NCBI GenBank assembly: GCA_021464415.1 | Contig: CM038465.1 | Location: 22,971,839-23,035,838 of the forward strand | DNA length: 64,000 nt | Direction of reading: 5' to 3' | From: Lonicera japonica | Taxonomy: Eukaryota; Streptophyta; Magnoliopsida; Dipsacales; Caprifoliaceae | Part shown: piece after piece, positions 1 to 11,445 of the stretch | How positions within the stretch are numbered: position 1 is the stretch's first letter | Layout: each line of letters begins with the position of its first letter | Program-made: the position numbers and the translations under genes | The notes under the pieces: generated by a model | What the model saw: the letters and a program-made list of their open reading frames with translations, nothing else | Database searches by the model: none | What the model was told of the DNA's origin: nothing

Positions 1-1680
1 AGTTTATGATGTTTAAATCCGTGAGCATGTAACTTGGAACATAATATGCCATTTACACTCACTATATGTATATTATTTGTATCATATGATCTATTCATCG
101 GGTGTATGGATTTTATGTACTGTTATAAGGATTGGTTGATGGCTTATATAAACCAAGGAATAGGGGATGAAATTGGTTATAGTGTAAATGACATAAGTTG
201 TTTCAATATTCATCATTTAGCACGTGTATTTCCATTAATAACATAAAAGTGTTCAAAGTGAAGCAATATATGCCATTTAAACTTGAGACTTAGTATTATT
301 TGATCTCTATGGTTGACCTTGAGGGTGTATATACAATTATATGAGGAAAATGGTCAATAAAAGGTTGTATATACATAGCAAGGGACATAGGTGAATGATT
401 CATAGAGTTTACATGGCATGTGATGTTTTTAAAGTATATATGGAGCATGTTAAGCATGAATTGCATATTATGCATTATTATCGTGTCAACCCGGCATCAT
501 GGCAGTATTCTAGCAAGTTCGGATCTCTCTTATAGCATATGGCATGGTGGCTACTTCAGAGGGAGTTTATATTTCTTTATCTATGAATTATGCTCATGGT
601 GGAGTATCCGAATGCTAGAGAGATTCTTATTTCTCATGGCAATTCATGGAATCTTCATTTTTATTTTGATGTTGTCTTATCGGATACGATTGGTTGATTT
701 ATTTCTTCATAATTATTGTACTTGGTCATGGATGACCATGGTGATGTGAATTTTGTATGAATATTTGTCTTCATGGTACTTGCCGTGATGGGAAAATAAG
801 CATGGCCAGGTGCCCTTAGGTTGAAAAGCCTTAAACCCCTAGGGGGATATTGTTTGGCCTCCTATAAGCCACCCGCGAAAGACCCGGGAACTTAGGCATT
901 GACAACGCACCATGGATTCAATTTTTTTCTATGGAAGATGGACGGGTTGTTGTTCCACTTCCTGGGTATGATGATATTGGTATGCCGTTTTGAGGCAACG
1001 AATTCTATATCATGGCTTTAGTTCGGATTCTTATTGAAAAGGACTATGGTTATATTACATTCTCCAGGAGCGGATAAATTTCATAAGGCCGTGTTGGCTT
1101 AGATTCTCATTGGCATCTATTGTCAAGGGTTAGAGATGGGTTGACACAAAATAGAGGTAACCTGCATATTCATAGGCATGCATCGTTTTTGTAAAATTAT
1201 GATATTTACTTGGATTGCTAGTTAAAGTATAAATTATTAATAATTTATAATTATATTTTTCAAACACGTTATCCCCTATATTTCCCCCCTACTGAGTTAT
1301 GAGCTCACCCCGTTTTCTAACTAATACAAGTACACAAGGGACGAGTAAGGCTAATGAGACTCTGGATTCGGGAATGAAGTAGATGGCTCTGATACGAATC
1401 ATTTTAGATGTATATATGTTCTTGTGGGAAGCCACGGCTAGCCCGGAAGATTGTAAATTATTTTTGAACTTACTCAATTGGTTTTGTATAACAATTATAT
1501 GCATGCATGTTTGTTTATGTACAATACTATCATTTTACGTCTTGCAAATTGACACATATGATATTTACGGTTCAAATTTATTTGTGTTTATGCATATATA
1601 CCCATTTTAGTCAATCTAAGATGGGTTTGTAACACTCCAGGTCTTAATTACGGGTGTTATCCTGGTAATTAAGGTGGGGG
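1..1680. repeat. Non-coding LTR-like tail, start outside window
   Basis: I see no credible gene here; the open frames are short and have no family signature. The last 450 bases have the look of a Ty3/Gypsy LTR 3' region. A stem-loop lies at about 1630-1686, where a strand starting GTAACACTCC pairs with one ending GGGGGTGTTAC, and the stretch ends in TGTTACA at the edge of the next element. The left end would lie before base 1. The assignment rests on general appearance only. Confidence 0.35.
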
Positions 1681-1836
1681 TGTTACAAAAAGAGATGAGA
1701 GAAGAATTATATTATATTGATTGAGAAATTGTGTATAATGAGAACCCTTTATTTAAGGTTAAAAGAGATACAAAATGAGGAAGGAGAATATAAATGATAA
1801 TACACAATATATGGCAATGTACAATACATGCTAACA
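1681..1836 (-). repeat. 3' LTR of Copia-1
   Basis: Read on the minus strand it runs from TGTTAGCATG to TTTTTGTAACA, so it has TG...CA ends and is only 156 bp long. It is preceded on that strand by a purine-rich tract (complement of 1837-1850, ending GCGCGGGGG) that fits a polypurine tract. A 40-bp near-copy of its outer end sits at 4838-4877. Confidence 0.8.
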
Positions 1837-1889
1837 CCCCCGCGCAAACTTAAGGTAGTAAATGAGAAAACATCTTAAGTTTGGAAATA

Positions 1890-3600
1890 AGATTGTGGAA
1901 ACGGCCAAGCGAGTGAATTTTGATGAATATATCTGTAGGTTAATTGCCATAAGTGACAGACAGGAGGCGAATTGTATTGCGAGTGACATGCTGACGAATA
2001 AAATAGCAATTAGTCTCAATGTGCTTTGATCATTTATGAGAAACATCGTTATAAGTAATATGAATAGCATGCTAACGAATAAAATAGCAATTAGTCTCAA
2101 TGTGCTTTGATCATTTATGAGAAACATCGTTATAAGTAATATGAATAGCATGCTGATTATCATAGCCAAGGGTTCTTGGAAGATGTTGAGGACTTCCCAT
2201 GTCTATAACTAGCCAGCAGAGCCAAACGAGTTCTTGAATAGTGTCAGTGAGAGTATGATATTTGGCTTCTGTTACTGAATCGAGAGACCAACGTATGTTT
2301 CTTGCTGTGCCATGATATGAGAGAATCTCCAAGACGATACAATACCCTGTCATTGAACACTTATTAGTAGGATCTCCTACCCAATCGAATTCAGAGTAGG
2401 CACGTCACTAGCTCCAAAAAGGATGTGGATCGAAAATGAAGGCCATGGAATAAGGTCCCTTTAATTTAATGAAGAATGCGAAGAACTGCCAAATAATGAG
2501 TAAACCGCGGAGCAGACACGAATTGACTGATGATATGGACAGCGTGAGCAATATCCGAATGGTTGACAGTAAGGTCAATTTTGGAATCGGTGAGGCCGGC
2601 ACGGGTGAGAATGTCAAAAGCATATTTAGCCATATTCTATGCCATATTCCGGAATAAAACCTTTTGCTACAAGCCGGGCTTTTATATCGATCAATGGACC
2701 CATCTGATTTGGTTTTGATTTTGTAAACCCATTTGCAACAAATTGCTTTCTTTCCTGGAGGAAAAGTGACTAAGTCTCAAATTTGAGCTTTTTCTAAAGA
2801 CTGAAGTTCCTTAGACATTTCTTTCTCCCATAGTGGGTTAAAACTAGCCTTTTTATAAGAGGATGGCTCGTGATGCGAGAATATGGTGGAATAGCAATGG
2901 TAATCACATAGATGATAAGATAGTTGTCTTACCCGAGTAGATTGACGAGGAGGTGGTGGTTGATTGGCAGGATTGTTGGGCGGGTCGACATTATCAAGAT
3001 AGTCCGTTGTTGGTTGCAGATAGCTTAATAGAGTAGTGGTGGTAGATGGGCTAGACTCTATGGATGGGGGTTCATTAGTCGCAGTGGTTGGCTCATGGTT
3101 TTCTGTTGCATTTGAAGATGGAACAGGTAAGACAAGGTGATAGAGATCAGTAGTGGAACTAATGAAAAATGGAAGAGAAGTATCGATAGTGACCTGGAAT
3201 TTGGAAATTGAGGAGAACATTTTGTGTTCCCAAAATATGACATGACGAGACACACGGAGCCATTTTGAAATAGGATCCTAACACCTATAACGTTTATGCT
3301 TTATCCCATACTACAAGAAATAATAGAGACGAGAATGAGGTTCGAGTTTAGAATGTTCATGGGGCTGGAGCAAGAGAAAGCAAACACATCCAAAAACTTC
3401 CAAAAGATTATAGTTGGGTGAACTACCGTATAACCTTTCATAGGGAGATTGATTGTAGAAGGTAGGAATAGGATGACGATTAATAGTGTAAATAATAGTA
3501 AGAGTTGCTTCCCCCTAAAAACTTTAGGACACCCACTAGAAATGAGAATTGTTCGAACAATGTCTACAATATGACGATATTTGCATTCAGCACGGCATTG
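1890..3600 (-). pseudogene. Copia-1 pol remnant (integrase C-terminus to RNase H)
   Basis: In minus-strand order the similarity runs as follows. An integrase C-terminal part (complement of 3300-3600) contains the NQSPYERLYG-type and EVFGCVCF-type segments. A Pro/Ser/Thr-rich linker (complement of 2777-3253) ends in an NPLWEKEM-type segment. A short RT beginning has a WVYKIKTKSDGSIDRYKARL-type segment, near 2650-2760. After a gap comes the RT tail and RNase H, with a STEAEY-like VTEAKYHTL and a CDNQ-like YDNQHAIHI. The RT catalytic core with its DD motif is missing through an internal deletion, and several stops and frameshifts break the rest. In an intact element this would be one polyprotein. 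Here it cannot give an active enzyme. Confidence 0.85.
1988..2150. repeat. 81-bp tandem duplication in RNase H remnant
   Basis: Two nearly identical copies of a segment containing CGAATAAAATAGCAATTAG follow each other, 81 bp apart (1995 and 2076). The length is a multiple of three and the copies lie in the RNase H remnant of Copia-1. Confidence 0.85.
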
Positions 3601-4761
3601 AATAGTTATTATGTTCTAAAGAATTGGTGCTAAATATATTTTAGCACCTTGATGTGTAGCATTGGATGTGTGCTAAATCTGTTTTATTACCTTCAGTTTA
3701 GTTATATGTGTCCATCTATGGTGCTTAAAACTGTTTTTGCATCATGTGATTAGTTATTTTGGACAAAAATAGTGCTAATTCTGCTTTTAGCACCTTTGAA
3801 TTTCGTTGTTCTTTGTTTTCTATTAGTGCTAAACATATTTTAGCATCATGTAAATAGTTACTATATTCTAGAGGATTGGTGCTAAATATGTTTTAACACA
3901 TTCATTTTAGTTATTTGTGTTCACCTGCGATGCTAAAACCTTTTTAGCACCATTTTAATGTTGGACAATTGGTACTAAAACTGTTTTAGTACCATGTGAT
4001 TAGTTACTTTGGAGAAAAATGGTGCTAAATCTGTTTTAGCACCTTTGAATTTCGTTGTTCTTTGTTTTCTAATGGTGCTAAATCTATTTTAACACCATGT
4101 AAATAGTTACTATGTTCTAGAGAATTCTTGCTAAATATGTTCTAGCACCTTCATTTTAGTTATTTGTGTTCACCTACGATACTAAAACCTTTTTAACACC
4201 ATTTTAATGTTAGACAATTGGTGCTAAAACTGTTTTAGTACCATGTGATTAGTTGCTTTGGAGAAAAATGGTGCTAAATCTGTTTTAGCACCTTTGAATT
4301 TCGTTGTTCTTTGTTTTCTAATGGTGCTAAATCTATTTTAATACCATGTAAATAGTTACTATGTTCTAGAGAATTCCTGCTAAATCTGTTTTAGCACCTT
4401 GATGTGTAGCATTGGATGGGTGTTAAATCTGTTTTAGCACATTCCGTTTAGTTATATTTGTTCACTTGTAGTGCTAAAACCTTTTTACCATCATTCTAGT
4501 GTCTAATAATTGGGGCTAAAACTGTTTTAACATCATGTGATTAGTTACTTTGGGCAAAAATGGGGCTAAATCTATTTTAGTATCATGTAAATAGTTAGTA
4601 TGTTATAGAGAATTGGTGTTGATTATCAACCGTTGTGGATTTTTAATTGTTTTGATCGGGATTGGTGCTAACTTTTTTTTGGAGACATGAGATGTTATAT
4701 TTAGGGTTATTGTGTTATTATCTAAATAAGGAAGTGGCATTAGTGTCTTTTTCCTGCAATG
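3600..4761. mobile_element. Hairpin repeat block, probable CACTA-type fragment
   Basis: The block is built from a 249-bp tandem repeat; the segment CCTTTGAATTTCGTTG starts at 3793, 4042 and 4291. Each unit contains several short inverted repeats in which GGTGCTAAA pairs with TTTTAGCACC. Arrays of short inverted motifs are typical of CACTA subterminal regions. The right border reads, on the minus strand, CATTGCAGGAAAAAG, close to the common CACTA end CACTACAAGAAAAA. No left terminus and no transposase are visible. It replaces the 5' half of Copia-1. Confidence 0.5.
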
Positions 4762-4837
4762 TCCTTAATTTATTATACTAATTTATAATGGGGCTTTGCA
4801 ATTATGTTATTATTAGAATGTGTCCTTATGACCAATT

Positions 4838-4877
4838 GTCTCAACACAATATATAGTAATGTACAATATATGCTAAC
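4838..4877 (-). repeat. 5' LTR remnant of Copia-1
   Basis: The segment from CACAATATAT to ATGCTAACA closely matches the outer end of the 3' LTR at 1803-1836. It marks the far border of Copia-1. Confidence 0.65.
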
Positions 4878-5583
4878 ACATAAAGTAGTGCTAGACTTAC
4901 TATTGTCATTTACAGAATGTTCAACCGGATTTATTAGTAGATTATAAATGAATATCCGATAAATGAAACTAGTAAGACTATCATTTTTCCCTCCATATAT
5001 ATGCCACAAAAGATTCCAAATCACATCCTTCAGTTTTATATATAACACAGCCTACGAATCAACTCAAGTCATCACTGAACTACAAGTAGTGCTAGAATCC
5101 CTATTGGTTATTGTCCCCTCTTCTTCCCCCCAAACCCCTCCCCGTCCCCACAAAAAGAAAAGAAAAAAACGATGAGTAAAATTTTTCCGTCCCAAATAAT
5201 GCTTTACTATTTCACTAGTCAAATTATGAATATACTAATTTTAATGTAACTAATGATAAAAGTTAAAATTATTTAGTTATCTTAGAGATTTGGAACTTTG
5301 ATTCTCCCAAATACCATAACTAATTTCAAAGGTTTGAAAAACTTAGTCATGACTATTAATTGTTTTAGGGTTGTCTTTGTTGTGAATCGCAGTGATATAC
5401 ATCGTAATCAGCGTCGGATACATTGTATAATCTATACAAACTGAAAACTCAACAAAGTTTTAAAACTTAAAATTGCAAGAAAGAAGCCAGTAAAAATTAA
5501 AGGTTGTGTAATTTGTACTACAGTCAGATCATCATCAAATACAGTACTCTCTTAACATCATACAAACTGAATCTAATACAAGA
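4878..5583. other. Non-coding stretch, nothing recognised
   Basis: AT-rich with no supported gene. Two short similar segments (around 4885 and 5083, each containing AGTAGTGCTAGA) repeat, and a C-rich run is at about 5125-5150. It lies directly upstream of promoter copy 1. Confidence 0.5.
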
Positions 5584-5657
5584 ATATTATTACAAAACCC
5601 ATACCCATATGAGTTTTGTAATAAGATTAAATAATTAATGTGAACTGCTCAAAACAA
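5584..5657. repeat. Miniature inverted-repeat element, truncated (copy 1)
   Basis: An inverted repeat (TTATTACAAAAC against GTTTTGTAATAA) followed by a right arm ending GCTCAAAACAA. It matches the right half of the element at 48619-48859, and the outer left arm is missing. It lies 70 bp upstream of the TATA box at 5729. Confidence 0.55.
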
Positions 5658-5800
5658 ACCCATACCCAAATATCTTTCAAAAAAAATACCCAAATACAAA
5701 ATAAATTAATAAGACAATTCCAAACTCCTTATAAATATGAACCCCTCTTGCCTATACAAAAAACACACCACCACATTAGAGATAGAAAGAAAGCAATATA
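5658..5800 (+). promoter_or_regulatory. Promoter and 5' leader, copy 1
   Basis: A TATA box (CTTATAAATATG, about 5728-5739) is followed by a leader rich in ACACCACCACATTAGAGATAG. The ATG is at 5801. The block is repeated almost base for base upstream of 49015 and 56174, including the TATA box, which suggests a real promoter inherited by duplication. Confidence 0.65.
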
Positions 5801-5866
5801 ATGGCCTGTTTTTCTACTGCACTCCTCTGTCTCCTCCTCATCCTCCCTCTGTTTGTTGAGCATTGA
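5801..5866 (+). pseudogene. Signal-peptide first-exon fragment, copy 1
   Basis: The ATG opens a short frame, MACFSTALLCLLLILPLF, which has the hydrophobic core of a secretory signal peptide. Homology with the copy at 49015 stops at about 5850. The following codons up to the TGA at 5864-5866 come from the adjoining LINE, so the gene is cut within its first exon. Plant copper amine oxidases often have an N-terminal signal peptide, and the amine oxidase pseudogene lies downstream on the same strand. I therefore infer, without proof, that this is the 5' end of an amine oxidase gene. It could belong to any small secreted protein. Confidence 0.45.
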
Positions 5867-7055
5867 ATTGATTTTGGAAATGTCTTACTCCCTCAGCAGC
5901 AATTTGAGACTGGTTTTTAAGCTAAACTCCATGTTCATCAAGAATATTATGCACTCTAGCTTTCCTCCTCTTGTTCACAACTAAGGCATGAAAGAACTTA
6001 GTATTTGTGTCACCCTCCTTTAACCACTTGATTTTAGTTTTTTGAGCCCAAAAGCTCTCCCACCTGTCAAGAACAGTGTCCAGATCCCTTTTAGCCTCCA
6101 TGTACTTGTTCATTGTAGCCTCAAAGTTATCATGTTCAAGCTCATCTTCTGCAACTTTTAAGGCAGTTTCAGCAGCTTTCGCACCAGTATGAACATTACC
6201 AAATTGAAGCTTATTCCATGCACTAAGATGTTTCTTAAGGAGTTTTACCTTGCTAGCAAAAACTCAGATGGGATCCCCTTCAATGCTAGTGCTCCAAGAT
6301 TGTTGAACCCCTGGCAAAAATTCATGATGAGAACACCACATGTTTTGAAATCTAAAACTATATGAGTGAGCGTGCTCAATGCCAAAAGAAGCAATAACAG
6401 GAGAGTGATCAAAATTATCCCTGTTCAAATGGGAGACATTAGCCAAAGGAAACATATTGCCCCATAGATTGTTGCTGAGAATTCTATCAAGAGTTTGCCA
6501 CATCCTCTCATTTGGTTTGTTCCATGTGAACCTGCCTCCTGACCCTACATAATCCTGAAGGGCACAAGCATCAATGCAGTCATTGAAGTCTGCCATGGCT
6601 GCTGAATTAGGAGGATTACCCCCTAGCCTTTCATCATTCTTCCTGATAATGTTAAAGTCCCCACCTATAACCCAAGGAATAGAGGGAGACATATCCATGA
6701 GGTGTTTCCATAGATATAGTCTCTCAGTTTTGGTGCATTTAGCATAAACTGCAGTGATGACGAACTCAGACGCACATTGAAAATGAGAACATTGAAGAGT
6801 TAAACTCTGAACGTCATCATGCAGGATCTGGCAATTGAACTCATTGTTCCAAAAAAATCATACAGTACAAGAGATATTCGAGGCAGATTGATCAAAGTGT
6901 AATAACAGTCTAGTATGTAAGAGCTTGTCTTGGGGCACCATAGGTTCCATGATTGCTAGAAAATTGATCCTATGAATATGTAAAATCAATTTCAATATGG
7001 TAATTGACGGGGCATTGTGAATGCTTCTAATGTTCCAAAAAAGGGCTCTAATCAT
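5851..7055 (-). pseudogene. LINE ORF2 fragment (endonuclease, start of RT region)
   Basis: It starts with MIRALFWNIRSI at 7055, the usual opening of the apurinic-type endonuclease domain in plant LINE ORF2. The catalytic core is recognisable in WVIGGDFNIIR (near 6650) and in a LNRDNFDHSPV segment, where families of this type usually have SDH. After the endonuclease comes the linker with FWAQKTKIKWLKEGDTNTKF (near 6020). Stops interrupt at 6858, 6264 and 5922; the last is TAG where related elements have a Trp codon. The reverse transcriptase palm is absent because the element is cut at about 5851. Confidence 0.8.
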
Positions 7056-8689
7056 TGAGAGAGTCTAGTAGAGGATCTAGTGACAACTTTGAGAAGTGCA
7101 GCCAATGCTGACGGAGCTATAGTTATGGAGGTATTATTGTTATCAGCATGTTTTCTAGGTCTCCCTCTTCCTCTCTTTTTTGTTTGGGGCTCTGTATTGG
7201 GATGGATTTTATCAAATCTATGGCAAAGCATCTGCTGATCACATAACAATAGAGCTTTGAGTTCGTCAAAATTCCAGTCTGCATTGTAGCATTTAGTGGC
7301 TCTTGGAGAAAGATCCATATACTGAATATCATACCTCTCATTTGTCTTAATGTCCTTCTCTGAATCTGAAACAACTGAAACCTTATCAAATGGATCAGAA
7401 TCTACATGGCATTACTCAGCAACCACCAAGTTAATTTGAGGTACACTGTTGTCCCCAGCAACCACCAAAGGCAATACAATATTATTATCTTTTGAGCAAG
7501 GAGCAGCAGCAGTGGCAATATTTAGAACTTGACAATCATCCCTATTATCAATTTCATTAATATGATAATATCCTCTCCAGGTTTAGCATGAGAGATATTG
7601 GTAGCATTCACCAAAGTAGGTTCAGTGGGGCTTTTGTCTTGAATAGTTGAGTCAACAGAAATGGGTAACCGAGTTGAAGGCACAACAGAGGTGGCCTTGG
7701 GCACATAAATTTGGGTAGATTTCTTGCTAGTGGCCGCATAATTGCTAATGTTTTGGGCAGGAGTAGTGTGGCTATGAATGTGAGAGCTATTGTGAGGCTT
7801 CTTGAGAATTGTCACTGGTTGCATAGATTTGGAATTGGCAATAACCTGTTCTTTACCTTTGGCGACTTTGCTAGTATCATTGATCTTTGTAGTGGGAGTT
7901 TGTGTATTGTAACAATCAAAGGAGCTGTGGCCCAGTCTAGGGCATGAGTTGCAGTATGCAGGCCTGTTTTCATATTTCACTTGCTGCCAGAAGCCAGTGT
8001 TACCATGGCCTATCCAAATACGATCAGGAAGAGTTAAGTAAATCAACTTCAATGCACATACGAGCCAGAGAAGGCCAAGAAATATTAGCTGTGGCTTGGT
8101 CTACCTTCATTGGGCTGCCAATAATCCTATCTATGGTCAACAGGGCAGGTTTGCAAAATAGGTGGATTGGTAGCATTGGAAAGTTTACCCAAACAAGAAT
8201 AAGAGAAGATTCAATATCGGTTCTAAATTCGGGTCTCCATTTAAATACACGCATAGGAAACTTACGTATATGCCATTCTTCTTTGATCCAAATACGGTGA
8301 AAATCCTCTTCATGAGAGAAGCGCATAATTATGTGTTTGTTGTCAATGAGCCCTGTCGTGTGAGAACCCTTTAACCCGATACCCTCAATAGCGGATCTTA
8401 TGTCATTTACGAGTGGCTTTCCGTGAGAGAATTTCCCAATCAATGAGTAGCCGAATGGTGCAGCCATGGTATTGATTTCAACCATAGTGAAGAAGGCAGC
8501 CGGTTCTCCTTTATACGAAGCCGGCGATCTGACCGGAATGATCGGGGTTATTGATGGAGAAGGTTTAATAGCAAATAGTTCATTGAAGGATTTGGCGGAT
8601 GCTGTGGGTGGATTCATCGTGTTTGCTACATGAGAGATGGGAGGATGATCACCCACACTGGTGACCGGGATTTGCTGCGGCGGCTGCAT
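7052..8689 (-). pseudogene. LINE ORF1 (DUF4283 and zinc knuckle)
   Basis: Translation starts at MQPPQQIPV (8689). Residues of about 55-215 match the DUF4283 type of plant LINE ORF1 protein, with segments such as FKWRPEFRTDIESS and VWVNFPMLPIHLF. A frameshift near 8030-8050 moves the reading frame. A single CCHC zinc knuckle follows (CNSCPRLGHSSFDC, spacing C-x2-C-x4-H-x4-C). The C-terminal part is low complexity with a basic AT-hook-like KKRGRGRPRKH near 7180. Known LINE ORF1 proteins bind the element RNA in the ribonucleoprotein. The frameshift and further breaks between 7520 and 7320 make it non-functional. Confidence 0.8.
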
Positions 8690-8755
8690 ACTTTGATTGA
8701 GCTGAGGAGTTACTGTAGAGAGAGAGGGTTTACTGTTGATCCCTTCAACAACAAC

Positions 8756-10738
8756 ACATGTTAAATGCTATTATATATATATATATATATAAATTTCCTA
8801 AATTTTTTTCTTAAATTTTTTTATTATTAATTTCTCAAGCAAAATCGATCGTGTTTTGTAGATATTTATGGGTATATTCTATATATATAATTCTTATTAA
8901 AAAATGAAAAAAAAAAGGTGATAGTGACATTGTAAATTGGATTTGTAAGACTTTCATTTTACACAATCATTCGAACTTTAATTTTTTTTACACAGTTTGT
9001 AAAACTTACACAAAACATATTTTTAAACTACCTTTGGAGATCTTATTATAAATTATGTAACAAAATTCTATAATTAAGTTAATTTAGGAGAAAATTTATT
9101 TAATATAATACTACGTCCGTTATCTATTCCCGTTTTTCCTTGCAATAACTAATTATCTTGGTGGTTATTTATTTTTATTCTACAGATAGCTGAGGTTAGA
9201 GCGGAGGTTAAATTGGTAATTAGGATGGTTTCAACTGTTGGCAACTATGATTATATATTTGATTGATTCGGAGTTCAAGCAAAGTGGCTCTATCAAAGTT
9301 GGGGTATATTATTTTACGAATATTGTTGTGATAAATTTTAATACTCATAAGCGTACGAATCAATAGATAATATAACGTATAAGCGATGTCAATTTATCTT
9401 GTTAATTTTTCACTAATTCTTAATCTAGTCAAGAATAATTGATGCAAATCAAATAAATAAAATAAAGCAAATTAAATAAAATCAAGTAAATCAAGTTAGT
9501 TAAATTAATGGAACTAAATTAAATAATACAAAGCAAGATAATAAAATTAATGAATTAATTAACTAGGGTTTTAGAGTTATATATTTAATGTCATCTTCCT
9601 TAATATTCATGCGCATAAACTCTATTAGATGTGGAAAATAAAATCATTAAAGTCCAATTAGTTAAGGAAATCCAATTGTAATTCTTCCACAGCCAAACTA
9701 ATGTATAAAATCAAAACACTCACTATATCTGTCAAAACACACCCTATATCTGCTCTTAACAAATCATAAGGTGAATCCAACAAAAAATAGCGAGAATCCA
9801 ATTTTATTTTTTTTATCAATTAAAATAGGCATCCAATAAGAAAAATTGTATTTAACATTAAAGCATTAAATTGGTGAAGTCATTTGGCATGAATACGTGC
9901 AAGAGAATCAATTAAATATACTCATACTAATTCTAACACAAATTTACACTAACATAGAATAAATCAAATAACAAATATAATTGAAAGAAAACTTACTTGA
10001 CATTAAATCAACCAATAAAATAAATCTTCAATCTTTAAGTCTTCTAAGCAAAAGAAAATAGAAGGAAAAGAAAGAAAAAGAAAAGAGGAGAAGAATAGCG
10101 CACGGCAGTGCTGCTGTGGCTGGCTCTTCCATTGATGATGCTGTTGGCCGCCTATTATACTTGAGCAATGAGTGATACATGGGCTTGGACCCATTAAGCC
10201 TTGCAGCAGTTGGATTCATCATTCATTTGGGCTACACTAATTAAAGATAAATGGGCTGTCTGTTTAAGTATATGATTTTGGGCCAACATTAAAATACAAA
10301 TTCAATTTTCATCCTTATTATCTTTTGTATCGAGATTTCGCACTCTGAGATAGATGAATTTAAAAAAGTGCTAAACTGTAAAGTTGTAGCTCTCGAAATT
10401 CTCTTCAATTTAAGCTCAAGAATCTCATTATTTGGAACTCCGAGTAAAAAGATATGCCTCTAAAAGTATTGAGTACTTTTATGTGTCTTCACAAACTTTA
10501 ATTTCTCTAATTTCTCAATCTTCTTAAATTCTTTTCTAACACCTGAAAACATTAAAAATATAAATATTAATAGTAATATATGCTCTTCAAATTATAAATT
10601 AACATAATAAATTATACCAATTCTTTAGTGCATCAAATATACAAAAAAAAATTGCAATTTTTTGAATAGAATTAATAAAAATATTTACAATTACATTCAC
10701 ACAAAATTAAAAATTATTACTGTATAATTTATTTTCAG
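8756..10738. other. Non-coding stretch with degenerate dispersed repeat
   Basis: No gene supported. There is an (AT) run at about 8770-8790. From about 9330 to 10560 the sequence has the feel of a degenerate non-coding retrotransposon segment (an AAGCGTACGAATCAATAGA stretch at one side, an AAGTTGTAGCTCTCGAAATT stretch at the other), but no borders or target duplication could be fixed. Its 3' end (TTTATTTTCAG, to 10738) is the splice acceptor of the amine oxidase exon, so at least part is probably intron. Confidence 0.4.
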
Positions 10739-11275
10739 GTGGCTTTAAGTGGGATATTATAAAGGCAAAACCCACACTCTACACTCATACATACCAAGTA
10801 AAAGAAGACATTTATGGGACATTATTAGCTGAGAATACCATACATATAAACCATTACCACTATATTACCTATTGTCTTGACCTAGACATCGATGGTGAAG
10901 ACAACTCCTTGGTTAAATCAAGGCTCAAAACCATGAAAACCGATGGGACCACACGTTAACGAAGAGTTATTGGACTGCTGTTAAAGAAATCCTAAAGACT
11001 AAATTGGAGGCTAGAATGAATTTAGACGAACCGGCCGATTTGTTAATGGTGAATCCCAGTTAAAAGACTCAAGTCGGAAACTTGGTAGGGTACAAACTGA
11101 TCCCCGGTTCTCCTGCAACTCCACTTCTAACTGATAATGATTATCCCCAATTTCATGATTCTTTTGTTAAGTATCAGGTCTGGGTGACACCGTATAACCG
11201 GTCAGAGGAGTGGGCTGGTGGTTTGCCTGTAGAACGAAGCCATGGGGATGACACATTACATACTTGGACAAACAG
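10739..11275 (+). pseudogene. Copper amine oxidase, penultimate exon (pseudogene)
   Basis: The exon begins after TTTTCAG and ends at the donor GT at 11276. Its translation matches the C-terminal catalytic domain of plant copper amine oxidases, secreted or peroxisomal enzymes that oxidise primary amines and diamines to aldehydes, ammonia and peroxide using copper and a topaquinone. Typical segments are EDIYGTLLAENTI, CLDLDIDGEDNS, PADLLMVNP, VGYKLIPGS, VWVTPYNRSEEWAGG and HGDDTLHTWTNR. It is broken: a stop at 10957-10959 is followed by a shift of frame near 10965, and a second stop (TAA) is at 11061-11063 where the family usually has Lys. The exon with the topaquinone Tyr and the first two copper His is not in the window. 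The last exon is 36.9 kb downstream. Confidence 0.9.
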
Positions 11276-11445
11276 GTACATTAAGATTCATTTAAGAATG
11301 TTGAGAATATAATTATATCCTATGCCACCTTGGGAAATAAGATTCTCCAAAGTGATAAGAGTTCGTAACATCTAACCCAAAATAAATTGTTTATAGGACC
11401 CTAGATCTTATATATATACATATATATTGCTTTGGAAGATCTCAG

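Larger units (their letters stand above)
1681..4877 (-). mobile_element. Ty1/Copia element, gutted (Copia-1)
   Basis: This is a minus-strand Copia element. A 156-bp 3' LTR is at 1681-1836 and only about 40 bp of the 5' LTR survives at 4838-4877; its end matches the outer end of the 3' LTR. Of the interior, the second half of integrase, the integrase-RT linker, the first residues of RT, the RT tail and RNase H remain. Primer site, gag, protease and the N-terminal part of integrase are gone, replaced by the 249-bp hairpin repeat block at 3600-4761. No matching target duplication was found, so at least one border may have moved. Confidence 0.8.
5851..8755 (-). mobile_element. LINE-type retrotransposon, 3'-truncated
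   Basis: A minus-strand non-LTR element with ORF1 (from 8689) and the start of ORF2 (from 7055). The two overlap by the ATGA at 7052-7055, a usual arrangement for reading ORF2 by reinitiation. The element ends inside the region between endonuclease and reverse transcriptase, where it meets the signal-peptide fragment at about 5851. It therefore has no RT core, no 3' untranslated region and no poly(A). LINEs normally lose their 5' end on insertion, so this 3' loss points to a later deletion or rearrangement. Confidence 0.85.

Noticed and set aside
420..749. 109-codon + frame with membrane-like composition
   Set aside because: AT-rich LTR-like region; composition alone gives hydrophobic residues and there is no recognisable domain.
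3308..3322. ATACTACAAGAAATAAT resembles a CACTA transposon terminus
   Set aside because: It lies inside, and reads as, minus-strand Copia integrase coding sequence that continues on both sides, so the match is accidental.
10003..10222. Two overlapping minus-strand frames with a hydrophobic end
   Set aside because: Short, low complexity, no family match and no supporting context.
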